This document shows positions 47,405-55,052 of a stretch of DNA of 64,000 nucleotides, piece after piece. The stretch comes from Oceanidesulfovibrio marinus (GTDB lineage Bacteria > Desulfobacterota > Desulfovibrionia > Desulfovibrionales > Desulfovibrionaceae). The notes beneath the pieces are model-generated. The model did not search any database, had not been told where the DNA came from, and worked only from the letters and a program-made list of their open reading frames with translations. The position numbers and the translations under genes are program-made. The stretch covers positions 2,759,322-2,823,321 of the forward strand of contig NZ_CP039543.1 of NCBI RefSeq assembly GCF_013085545.1. The letters are read 5' to 3'. The stretch's first letter is position 1, and each line of letters begins with the position of its first letter.

Positions 47405-48002
47405 CAATGCCTCCAAGTGGTGTTGGTTGACCGCGAGAAGCTTCTCTATCCCTCGCGGAATCTATGCAATCAAAACGGCTCGAAGTCCCGGACCGACATA
47501 AGCGGCAAACACACGCCTTTATGCCCGGGTACAAAAATTGTCCAACCCACAATGCTTAGCTGACAATGGGAAATGAGGCAAGAGTGTTACAGCTTGGAGT
47601 CAATTCCTAGGCGATGACGGGGAGTTATGAGGGCGCATCAGAGGCGGAAAATGTTACAAAAGTGAACGAGTGGACGCTGGCTGTGCGATTGACGGCTCAA
47701 AACATGCCCTTCTACGTATCTTCAAAGACACTATAACCACGTGCTTGATTAAACGGTGCCGAAAGGAACACAATATGTTCAGGCCGCATAACGCACTGAC
47801 TCCAGACCGTCCGACCCAAGGCCCAGCTTTTTCTGAAGGGAATGAACACGTTACCTCCATCGTGACATGTTGAGCCTCAACAATGTGGATGGTAACAACA
47901 AATTCGGGCCAGTGTTAATAGAAGCATGGAAAAACTAAACATGCTACATCAAATCGACTAAACGCTTTGTGGCGTTGGTTGTTAGGAAGTGGAGTTAACC
48001 AT
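47405..48002. other. AT-rich intergenic region with no convincing gene
   Basis: 598 bp with markedly lower GC than the window average. It holds the promoter of the binding-protein gene; a weak TTGGAC-16-CATAAA pair lies around 47510-47540 on the minus strand. Overlapping short frames near 47654-47873 on both strands lack ribosome sites and are not called. Confidence 0.5.
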
Positions 48003-48323
48003 ATGGAATGGAAGCCCGCCACGGAGGCAGAACTCTGGAATATCATCAATGAATCCTATGACAGAATGACTCCAGAGCAACGAAAAATATGGGAGATGAT
48101 AAAAATCCCTCCACAAAAATGGCGTCAAGAGCCCTATGGGAATAAAGGTGGTGGCTTCTGGGTTGTTGCAATAGTGGGCAGTATTGCCATCTGGTTTAAT
48201 GACATCGAAGATGGCTTCAATCAATCCACATTCTCATGCTTTGGTAGCATCGATGAATATTCCTGCAACCAAGATGAACTTGAGCTGCAGGTACAGAATA
48301 TAATAAATCAAATTCGAGACTGA
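48003..48323 (+). CDS. Small AT-rich hypothetical protein, probably horizontally acquired
   Basis: A 106-residue acidic protein (MEWKPATEAELWNIINESYD...) of about 43 % GC in a ~65 % GC genome. It has a Trp/Gly-rich middle (NKGGGFWVVAIVGSIAIWFNDIEDGFN) and a CNQDELELQ motif near the end. I have seen similar small proteins scattered in many bacteria; an immunity-protein role is a guess. TGGAG lies eight bases before the ATG at 48003. No toxin, integrase or att site is recognisable next to it. Confidence 0.7.
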   Translation: MEWKPATEAELWNIINESYDRMTPEQRKIWEMIKIPPQKWRQEPYGNKGGGFWVVAIVGSIAIWFNDIEDGFNQSTFSCFGSIDEYSCNQDELELQVQNIINQIRD

Positions 48324-48474
48324 TGTAATTCAGCAGACTATCTTGGTGGACCGTATTCAATCGCTTGACACGCTGTACCAGCAGGCATTCTCCATTACGA
48401 GGAAACAACTATTCATGGTTCGAGATTAGCTGAGAGACAACTCCCGGCTGATCTTGAGAATACAATTGTTGTTG

Positions 48475-49077
48475 TCATCGCTCCTTCCCCAACAAGAATA
48501 TCCCGTAAAACGCACGCCAGTTGGCGAAAAATCGCAGGGCGTGGCCCTGCTCCTGCCGGTAGTCCGTGTCGATGGCCACCTGCTTTTCCACCGTAAAGCC
48601 CTGCTCGCGGCAGAACCGCCGGAAATCCTTGAGCGCTATCACCCGGATGTTCGGCGTGTCATACCACTCATGCGGCAGCTCCCGCGTGACCGGCGCCCTG
48701 CCCTGGAACAGGATCTGCGCGCGGATGCGCCAGTGGCTGAAGTTGGGGAAGCTCACGATGCAGCGCTTGCCCACCCGCAGCATCTCGCGGATGACCTCCT
48801 CCGGTTGGTAGACCTGCTGCAACGTCTGGCTCAGGATGACCACGTCGAAAAAGCCGCTGGGGTAGTCGCGCACCTCGTTGATGAGGTCGCCCTGCACCAC
48901 GCTGAGCCCGCGGCCGATGGCTTTGGAGACCTTTTCCTCGTCCATCTCGATGCCCCGGCCCACCACGTGCTTTTCGCGCACCAGATGCTCCAGCAAGGAG
49001 CCCGTGCCGCAGCCGAGGTCCAGCACCTTGGAGCCGGCCTGCACCCACGAGGCAATGACCTGCAAATCGAAGCGCAT
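48475..49077 (-). CDS. metW: Methionine biosynthesis protein MetW (SAM-dependent methyltransferase fold)
   Basis: A 200-residue protein with a class I methyltransferase fold: motif I KVLDLGCGTGSLLEHL, then GIEMDEEKV and FDVVILSQTLQQV. C-terminal signatures SFPNFSHWRIRAQI and TRELPHEWYDTPNI identify MetW. It is needed with MetX for homoserine acylation in several bacteria. The ATG overlaps the metX stop (TGATG) and AGGAGG lies ten bases upstream; the in-frame GTG nine bases earlier is too close to that site. Confidence 0.95.
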   Translation of the reverse strand: MRFDLQVIASWVQAGSKVLDLGCGTGSLLEHLVREKHVVGRGIEMDEEKVSKAIGRGLSVVQGDLINEVRDYPSGFFDVVILSQTLQQVYQPEEVIREMLRVGKRCIVSFPNFSHWRIRAQILFQGRAPVTRELPHEWYDTPNIRVIALKDFRRFCREQGFTVEKQVAIDTDYRQEQGHALRFFANWRAFYGIFLLGKER

Positions 49078-50294
49078 CAGCCCCACGCCTCCTTGGGCGC
49101 GGTCTCGGCCCGTTTGCGCTCCGTTGCCAGCGCGTGCTCCAGAAAGCTCTCCACCAGATCGAACAACCGCTCGTTGCGCAGCAGGAAGGCGTCGTGGCCG
49201 AACTCGGCCTCCACCTCGGAGAAGCTCACCTCCAGCCCGGCCTTTTTCATGGCCTGCACCAGCAGGCGCGAGCGCGACGTGGGGTAAAGCCAGTCCGTGG
49301 AAAAGGACACCACCAGAAAACGGCAGCGGGCCTTGGTCATGGCCTCGGTCAGCGAACCGCCGCCGTGCTGCTGGGCCAGGTCGAAGTAGTCGGCCGCCTT
49401 GGTGATGTAGATGAAGGAGTTGGCGTCGAACCGCTCCACGAACTTGCCGCCCTGGTAGCGCAGATAGCTCTCCACCTGGAAGTCCGGAAACTCCAGGTCG
49501 AAGCCGAACTTGTAGGCCTCCTTCTCGTACAGCTTGCGGCCGAACTTGACGCGCATGGCCTCGTCCGAAAGATAGGTCACGTGGCCGATCATCCGCGCCA
49601 CGGCCAGGCCCATGGAGGGCTTCTCACTGTCGTAGTAGGCGCCGCGGTTCCAGTTCACGTCGGCCATGATGCACTGGCGCGCGACCTCGTGGAAGGCGAT
49701 ATTCAGCGCGGTATGGCGCGGCGTGGTGGCCAGGGGTACGGCTGCGGCGATCATGTCCGGATAGCGCACGGCCCACTCCAGCACCTGCATGCCGCCCATG
49801 GAGCCGCCCACGGCGGCCAGCAGCCGCTCGATGCCCAGGTGCTCCACAAGCAGCTTCTGGGCCCGGACCATGTCGCCGATGGTGACCACCGGAAACTCCA
49901 GCCCGTACGCCTTGCCCGTGGCCGGGTTGACCGAGCTGGGCCCGGTGGAACCGGAGCAACTGCCCAGCACGTTGGCGCAGAGCACGAAGTAGCGCGAAGT
50001 GTCGATGGGCTTGCCCGGTCCCACCATGATATCCCACCAGCCCGGCTTGGGGTCGGTCTCCGAGTAGTAGCCGGCCACGTGGGCGTCGCCGGTCAGGGCG
50101 TGGCAGATAAGCACGGCGTTGTCGCGCGCCGGAGAAAGCTCGCCGTACGTCTCGTAGGCGATGGTCACAGGAGAAAGATGCGCCCCGCCCTCCAGCTCGA
50201 AGGGGCCGGCATCGTCCGGCAGGGTGAAGCTCTTGCGCTCCACAATGCCGACGGATTCGGCGCGGTTGGAAAGTCCGTCGATGTACTCGCTCAT
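49077..50294 (-). CDS. metX: Homoserine O-acetyltransferase (MetX)
   Basis: A 405-residue alpha/beta-hydrolase-fold enzyme that activates homoserine for methionine synthesis. Nucleophile elbow GGSMGGMQVLEW, catalytic Asp in SFSTDWLYP and His in FGHDAFLL; NVLGSCSGSTGPSSVNP is a MetX signature. The ATG at 50294 has no good ribosome site; start sites at 50321 and 50366 are alternatives. It is followed by metW with overlapping stop and start. No SAM riboswitch was recognised upstream. Confidence 0.93.
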   Translation of the reverse strand: MSEYIDGLSNRAESVGIVERKSFTLPDDAGPFELEGGAHLSPVTIAYETYGELSPARDNAVLICHALTGDAHVAGYYSETDPKPGWWDIMVGPGKPIDTSRYFVLCANVLGSCSGSTGPSSVNPATGKAYGLEFPVVTIGDMVRAQKLLVEHLGIERLLAAVGGSMGGMQVLEWAVRYPDMIAAAVPLATTPRHTALNIAFHEVARQCIMADVNWNRGAYYDSEKPSMGLAVARMIGHVTYLSDEAMRVKFGRKLYEKEAYKFGFDLEFPDFQVESYLRYQGGKFVERFDANSFIYITKAADYFDLAQQHGGGSLTEAMTKARCRFLVVSFSTDWLYPTSRSRLLVQAMKKAGLEVSFSEVEAEFGHDAFLLRNERLFDLVESFLEHALATERKRAETAPKEAWG

Positions 50295-50426
50295 GGGTTC
50301 ATCATGTAGCCCCACAACCATCTGGACGCAATACCCCGCGGCAACGGCCGGCTTCGGCAGCAGCACCGCGCCGGGCTGCCGGAAATTATTTTGAGAAAAA
50401 ATGCGTCCCCGGCCTGGACAGGGTGA

Positions 50427-50441
50427 TGAGAATGGTTATCA
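50427..50441. promoter_or_regulatory. Fur-box-like site TGAGAATGGTTATCA
   Basis: Matches 12 of 14 defined positions of the 7-1-7 Fur consensus (TGATAAT-N-ATTATCA). It lies 133 bp before metX on one side and before a 215-bp non-coding stretch that ends in a plus-strand terminator (50658-50696) on the other. Which transcript it controls is not clear. Confidence 0.5.
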
Positions 50442-50607
50442 TTTGAGTACGGCAGAGGACACTCCACACAACCACGCGGGCAACGTGTAAACGGAGGGTA
50501 GACCGAAATAATGGATTCGAACGCTCATAACGGCGCATTGTGGCGCACGGGAGAATTCGAATAGGTACGCATGACAGTTCTGAGACGCTCCACCGTCAGA
50601 ATCAGCT

Positions 50608-50696
50608 GGCTGTTCCAGCCCGCGTACCCGCCCTTCGAAGAAGTTTTTCCTCCCTCTAGCAACGCCGGGATCCCTGCCCCGGCGTTGCTCTTTTTT
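50608..50696 (+). terminator. Orphan plus-strand terminator with upstream hairpin
   Basis: A perfect 12-bp stem (AGCAACGCCGGG / CCCGGCGTTGCT, 50658-50689) is followed by CTTTTTT. A smaller hairpin (GGCTG-TTC-CAGCC, 50608-50620) lies upstream. No protein gene precedes it on this strand, so it may end a small RNA or a leader transcript. The same pair of hairpins recurs at 52229-52294. Confidence 0.8.
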
Positions 50697-50826
50697 GTGG
50701 GTCCGGCCGCTCGCAAACCCGCCCCCTGCGCAAGCAATTGATTGACAATTTCTACGGCGCCGATCATTTTTTCCAAAACAGGAAAGAGACGTCACACTAT
50801 GATCCATCCCCTTCTTTGCGTTTCTC

Positions 50827-50854
50827 CCCCTCCCTGCTAACGGGAGGGGCTTTT
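50827..50854 (+). terminator. Second plus-strand terminator in the metX-MFS gap
   Basis: CCCCTCCC pairs with GGGAGGGG around TGCTAAC, followed by CTTTTCC. No gene lies between it and the preceding terminator. Confidence 0.65.
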
Positions 50855-50879
50855 CCGGCAAGCGGGCCGCCATCGAACC

Positions 50880-50897
50880 TGTAATGGAATCATTACA
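50880..50897. promoter_or_regulatory. Inverted repeat TGTAATG-GAAT-CATTACA upstream of the MFS gene
   Basis: A perfect 7-4-7 dyad, a candidate operator, 134 bp before the MFS start. Farther down, a CCGCGGG-N7-CCCGCGG hairpin (50983-51003) sits 17 bp before the AGGAGG of the MFS gene and could affect its translation. Confidence 0.45.
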
Positions 50898-51030
50898 CCG
50901 GGTTCGCTCTGTGTTGCGCCCTGTCTTTCTCATCCCCTCCTGAGCCGTCAGGCGTGTTCGGAATCTACCCCGAGCTGATTGACCGCGGGCTCTTTACCCG
51001 CGGCGCAAGCGATTGTTCCCAGGAGGGAAT

Positions 51031-52173
51031 ATGCAACGCGTTCTTCCGCTGGCGGGGCTGTGTCTCGCCGTGTTCCTTGCCATGATCGGTATGGGCATGG
51101 CCGGAGTGGCCCTGCCCCAGAAATATATCGAGCTGTCCGGCAGCATGCGCTCCGCCGGATGGTTGTCCTCGTTCTTCGCCATCTCCTACATGGCCTGCCA
51201 GTACCCGGCCGGGCGGATGGCGGACACCTTCGGCTACCGCCGCGTCCTGGCCTGCGGCTTTCTTCTGATGGCCGCCGCTGCATGGGTATTCAGCGAGGCC
51301 GACACGACAATGGCCCTCTACGCCGGCAGGTTTCTCCAGGGAGCCGGGGAAGCGCCGGTCTGGGCGTCGGCTCCCGCCCTGCTCGGAAGCCTGTATCCGG
51401 ACAACCGCGGCCGGGCCATGGGCTTCTACAACGCCGCGTTCCACCTGGGCCTGATGCTCGGGCCCATTGCCGGAGCGTTGCAGGCCGCGCACATTGCGGG
51501 CAGCCCCTTTGCCGCCTTTGCATGGCTCTGCCTTGCTGCAGTGGTCCTGGTCCTGGTGACGGTGCGGACGGCGGCCTCACCCAGATTGGAGTCAGGCAAG
51601 ACGCACGATACACCGGCAGCAGTGCGATCGCTGTGGCCTCTGGCGTGCTGCCTGCCTCTTTCCGGCGCCGTCTACGGCCTCATCACCAGCAGCATCCCGG
51701 TCTATCTCACCGCGGCGCGGGGGTTCTCGCAAAGCCGACTGGGCGTGTTCCTGTTCTGTCTCTTCTCGGGCATCGCGGCGGCGCAGTGTCTGGCGGGAAG
51801 GCTCTCCGACCGCTACGGCCGCAGGCCGTTCATGGTCGGCGGGTTGCTGGGCATAGCTGCGGGACTGGTCGGGCTGCTGTCCGGCTCCCAACCGTTGCTG
51901 CCTGCCAGCACCATTCTGCTCGGGCTGTCGATGGGCGCGTTTGCCGTGTCGTCCATGGCCCTGGTCAACGAGACCGTGGCTGAGGGCCGCCAGGCAACCG
52001 TCTCGGGCTACTACTATCTGGTATGGGGAAGCGGCTACTTCGCCGGGCCGCTGCTGGCCAACAGCGTGGGTCTCGAATCGGGAAGCCTGGTTCTTGCAGC
52101 CGGACTCCTCGCCGCCGCGGCAATTCTCTTCCACCCGTCCGCGAAGCCGGGAACCGTGCGGCAACGGCTGTAG
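51031..52173 (+). CDS. Major facilitator superfamily transporter
   Basis: A 380-residue integral membrane transporter with about 12 helices. The loop 2-3 motif is GRMADTFGYRRVL, repeated in the second half as GRLSDRYGRRPFM; helix 5 has the antiporter-like GFYNAAFHLGLMLGPIAGA. The short N-terminus and start MQRVLPLAG are set by AGGAGG five bases before the ATG at 51031. It is probably a drug/proton-type exporter; substrate unknown. It is flanked on both sides by near-identical terminator modules. Confidence 0.93.
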   Translation: MQRVLPLAGLCLAVFLAMIGMGMAGVALPQKYIELSGSMRSAGWLSSFFAISYMACQYPAGRMADTFGYRRVLACGFLLMAAAAWVFSEADTTMALYAGRFLQGAGEAPVWASAPALLGSLYPDNRGRAMGFYNAAFHLGLMLGPIAGALQAAHIAGSPFAAFAWLCLAAVVLVLVTVRTAASPRLESGKTHDTPAAVRSLWPLACCLPLSGAVYGLITSSIPVYLTAARGFSQSRLGVFLFCLFSGIAAAQCLAGRLSDRYGRRPFMVGGLLGIAAGLVGLLSGSQPLLPASTILLGLSMGAFAVSSMALVNETVAEGRQATVSGYYYLVWGSGYFAGPLLANSVGLESGSLVLAAGLLAAAAILFHPSAKPGTVRQRL

Positions 52174-52228
52174 GCAGATTCGAAACAGGGGGCGTCACCA
52201 GCGGATGCCCCCACCAAGGGAAACCGCC

Positions 52229-52294
52229 GGCTGCTCCAGCCCGCACTCCTGATAAAAAAGCAACGCCGGGACAGAAACCCCGGCGTTGCTCTTT
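52229..52294. terminator. Bidirectional terminator between MFS gene and convergent hypothetical gene
   Basis: The stem AGCAACGCCGGG / CCCGGCGTTGCT (52259-52290) is identical to that at 50658. It has CTTTT on the plus strand and a run of T on the minus strand (AAAAAAG before the stem). The preceding GGCTG-CTC-CAGCC hairpin (52229-52241) is also shared with the upstream copy. Confidence 0.9.
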
Positions 52295-52305
52295 TGTGTA
52301 TTGGG

Positions 52306-53703
52306 CTACTGCACGTGATGGACGATGAGCCGGAGCTCACTCTCGTGCGGACGCTCCATGAATATCCTGCCTGTCGTGGCGTTGTACCCCACGGGCTTGC
52401 CCGTCTCCGGGCTCCGGAGCTCGGCCGGCAGGTCCGCCAGAAACGCCTCGGTCTGTGAGGGCGGCACCGCGTTGTGCACCAGCTCCAGGTGCAGCCGGGC
52501 CATCAGGTTCTCGAGCACGTGGGAGGTATAGCAGCGCTCGGCGATCTCGCAGTACGGGGTGGACAGCCCCAACATCAACAGCTTGCCCTTGGGATTGCGC
52601 AGCCAATGCAGGCCTGGTTGCGCCCCTTCCATATACGTTCTGAACTCCGATGCGCATAGGCGCCGGCTTGCCGGATCTTCGACCTGCATGGACAGCTGCG
52701 GCGCATAGACCCGGTACACGTTATTGAGCGTCTGGTTCTGCAGGTACAAAGGCTGGATAAACGGCAGCGTCCACGCCGGAATGCCCGCCTCCTCAATAGG
52801 CAGCCGCTCCCTCAAGCTATACAGCGTCGGTTCGTCCTCCTTCTCCTCCAGGGAGTGAAGGATCGCGGTCAGGTCCAACCTGGTCTGGAACTGCAGGGAG
52901 TACTCGTCCGCCTCGGGCGGCACCACCATCCCTCGCGCCGTATGGTACAAAGCTTCGTCCTCGAACTCGTGCGGGTACGCGTTCAGAAGCAACGACAGAA
53001 AATCGAGGTTCTGCCAGACCATCAATGCGGCAGCGGCTTTCTCCATCACCCCGATTCTGCCGGCGGCCGCCATGCGCCAGAACGCATGGTCCCGGGCGAG
53101 CGCATCTACAGCCCGAGACACGGGCGCGCCCTCCAGAACGTCGCGGGCAATCTGCGCCAGAAAGAGCCTGTGCACTTCGTAGACCTGGCCGAGGGGGAGT
53201 GGGAACGGGGGGCATAAGCCCTGGAATGTAAGCGCCAGCACCGGGCCGGCGTCCATGGCCGAATACGAGGTCAGTTGCACGTAGCGCTCGACCAGCTCGG
53301 CATTGTCGCGCAGCAGCTCGGGAACCCCATCCAGGCCTTCGTACTCGCTCAGCCGGGAGGGCATGTCCGGTGGGCCCCCTTTGAACTCCAGGGGCTTCGC
53401 GTCAAAGCACTCGTTCCAGCTCGGGCATTCTCCCCAGGCCGAGCGGTCCCGCAGTGAGTGAACGGCCACGAGCCCGGCCCCATAGGGAGCTTGCCCGGCA
53501 GGCACCGCAAAGCCCATGAGCGCATAAAAGCCGTTCTCCTCAGTCGGTATGGCGCTCGGCTCCAGCCTGTACGCCAATACCTGCTGAACCTCGGGCAGCT
53601 GCTGCTCGTCGAACTGGCTGAAAAGCACGAGGATGAAGTACAGCCCCCACACCAACAGGCCCGTGGTCCAGATTATCCTGTAAAGGGCTTTGCCCACCGT
53701 CAT
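52306..53703 (-). CDS. Membrane-anchored protein of unknown function
   Basis: A 465-residue protein with one N-terminal membrane helix (IIWTTGLLVWGLYFILVLF) and a large, presumably periplasmic, domain that I do not recognise. The domain is mostly helical and rich in Glu, Leu and aromatic residues; it has a few Cys (ECPSWNECF, GLCPPF, YCEIAERCY) that could form disulfides. The ATG has GGGAG eight bases upstream. It follows the DUF6125-like gene after a 15-bp gap in the same direction, so the two may be co-transcribed. Confidence 0.75.
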   Translation of the reverse strand: MTVGKALYRIIWTTGLLVWGLYFILVLFSQFDEQQLPEVQQVLAYRLEPSAIPTEENGFYALMGFAVPAGQAPYGAGLVAVHSLRDRSAWGECPSWNECFDAKPLEFKGGPPDMPSRLSEYEGLDGVPELLRDNAELVERYVQLTSYSAMDAGPVLALTFQGLCPPFPLPLGQVYEVHRLFLAQIARDVLEGAPVSRAVDALARDHAFWRMAAAGRIGVMEKAAAALMVWQNLDFLSLLLNAYPHEFEDEALYHTARGMVVPPEADEYSLQFQTRLDLTAILHSLEEKEDEPTLYSLRERLPIEEAGIPAWTLPFIQPLYLQNQTLNNVYRVYAPQLSMQVEDPASRRLCASEFRTYMEGAQPGLHWLRNPKGKLLMLGLSTPYCEIAERCYTSHVLENLMARLHLELVHNAVPPSQTEAFLADLPAELRSPETGKPVGYNATTGRIFMERPHESELRLIVHHVQ

Positions 53704-53718
53704 GCCTGGGCTCCCGGA

Positions 53719-54447
53719 TCAGGCCACAGTGAAGCGCCAGGCGCAGACCCAGTCCTCGGGGTGCGTATCCGGCGGGCAGGCCACGCACTCGGTCTGGATG
53801 CGCGGATCGATGGCGTGGGCAAAGGTGCGGTACTCCACCATGCCGCCGGACTTGCAGGGGTACTCGGCCAAACCCTTTCTGGTGCGCGCGGTCTGCACCC
53901 GGCACGATTTCATGCGGAAGACAAAGGAGTGCTCGCGGTCCTCCACGATCTCCCAGGGATTGACCCGGGCGTAGATGCGGTGGGCGAGCGCCGTCTGCAG
54001 CGCGGGCAGGCCGCCGAACTCGGGCAGTTCCAGCAGGCTTTTGATGCGCAGCGCCTCGTACGGCGAGAACTTGGTCCAGCAGGTGTCGTTCACGCGCTTG
54101 GCGTCGTGCATGGAGATGCGGTTCTCGATGGCCTGGAACCACACGCCGTCCGCGGCCAGCCAGTTGGTGGCCATGCCGTCGCGCAGGGTCTGCAGCGTGT
54201 CCACGTCCAGGTCCACCAGCCCTTGCGGCAGGCCGTCCTCGGTAACGCCCATGCCCAGAATCTTGGACAGCCGGCCGAGCAGGATGGCCTGCAGCCTGTC
54301 GCCGGCCTCCATCTCGGCGTGGTGGGCGTCGGCCGTGCCCAGCTGGCGCTCGGCCTCGGCGTACCACAGGCCATAATGAATCGCCGTGCGGCGGAGGATT
54401 TCCAGAATCTCGCGAACCAGCTCCGTCTGTTGCTCTGAATGGGCCAT
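53719..54447 (-). CDS. Conserved protein, probably DUF6125 family
   Basis: A 242-residue cytoplasmic protein. The C-terminal half has a distinctive Cys/Arg pattern (FRMKSCRVQTARTRKGLAEY, CKSGGMVEY, TECVACPPDTHPEDWVCAW), which I recall from the DUF6125 family found in anaerobes; no function is established. The N-terminus begins with two helices (TELVREILEILRRTAIHYGLWY). GGAGCAAGATTCC precedes the ATG. It sits between a membrane protein and an AT-rich hypothetical gene. Confidence 0.75.
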   Translation of the reverse strand: MAHSEQQTELVREILEILRRTAIHYGLWYAEAERQLGTADAHHAEMEAGDRLQAILLGRLSKILGMGVTEDGLPQGLVDLDVDTLQTLRDGMATNWLAADGVWFQAIENRISMHDAKRVNDTCWTKFSPYEALRIKSLLELPEFGGLPALQTALAHRIYARVNPWEIVEDREHSFVFRMKSCRVQTARTRKGLAEYPCKSGGMVEYRTFAHAIDPRIQTECVACPPDTHPEDWVCAWRFTVA

Positions 54448-54466
54448 GGAATCTTGCTCCGTTTAT

Positions 54467-54919
54467 CTAACATTCACGCTCAATATCAGCATCCTGCCAA
54501 ACTTTCATAAAAGCCCTGTTGAATCGAAGATCTTCCGCATACAATTCCCACACTTCTCCATCTGTTAGTTCCATCTCAACAAATGCGGTGTTCTCTTCAT
54601 TCCGACATGCAACCATCTCCGAAAGCGGTGTGCCTGGTCTAAAAACTTTGATGATGCAAGTATCGACGCTTGATGCCGCTAAAACCGTGCGTAGTGTATG
54701 ATAATCCAGAAGCATTACGTCCTTTTCACATCTGGCTATGAAATCCATCATGCAACATCCGACAGTCTCCTCCACATATCCAGATGCTTCCAGCTCAACA
54801 ACCATGAACAGATACCCCTTATCCCAAAAGGGCTTCGCACCTTCCAGAAATGTCTCAGGTCGAATATCGGCAACTTGCCTCATTTGTATTTTGATTCTGC
54901 CTGAATTGGACGATGACAC
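54467..54919 (-). CDS. AT-rich hypothetical protein
   Basis: A 150-residue acidic protein that I do not recognise. Its base composition (roughly 45 % GC) is well below that of its neighbours, suggesting recent transfer. The predicted fold mixes strands and helices (KGYLFMVVELEASGYVEET, VGCCMMDFIARCEKDVMLL, VSSVDTCIIKVF-type segments). It has four Cys and no signal peptide. The stop lies 19 bp before the DUF6125-like gene, so it may have been inserted ahead of it. The start is uncertain. Confidence 0.65.
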   Translation of the reverse strand: MSSSNSGRIKIQMRQVADIRPETFLEGAKPFWDKGYLFMVVELEASGYVEETVGCCMMDFIARCEKDVMLLDYHTLRTVLAASSVDTCIIKVFRPGTPLSEMVACRNEENTAFVEMELTDGEVWELYAEDLRFNRAFMKVWQDADIEREC

Positions 54920-55052
54920 GCCTATCTCCCGGTTTTTGAAAAACTGTTCACGGAATCCCCCTGTTCCTTATTGGGAATTTTGTCTAAGGTGTGCCCCACC
55001 TGTTAGCCCATTGACAAGCAATATCACCCAATCTCTTGCAAGGAGTTGATTC

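Noticed and set aside
47654-47873. Overlapping ~67-residue frames on both strands
   Set aside because: No ribosome site, no family resemblance, AT-rich non-coding context.
50511-50564. 17-residue open frame (MDSNAHNGALWRTGEFE) as a leader peptide
   Set aside because: GGAGGG is 12 bases away and the peptide has no run of a regulatory amino acid; not strong enough to call.
50295-50700. SAM-type riboswitch upstream of metX
   Set aside because: None of the conserved SAM-I, SAM-II or SAH riboswitch cores could be recognised on the minus strand.
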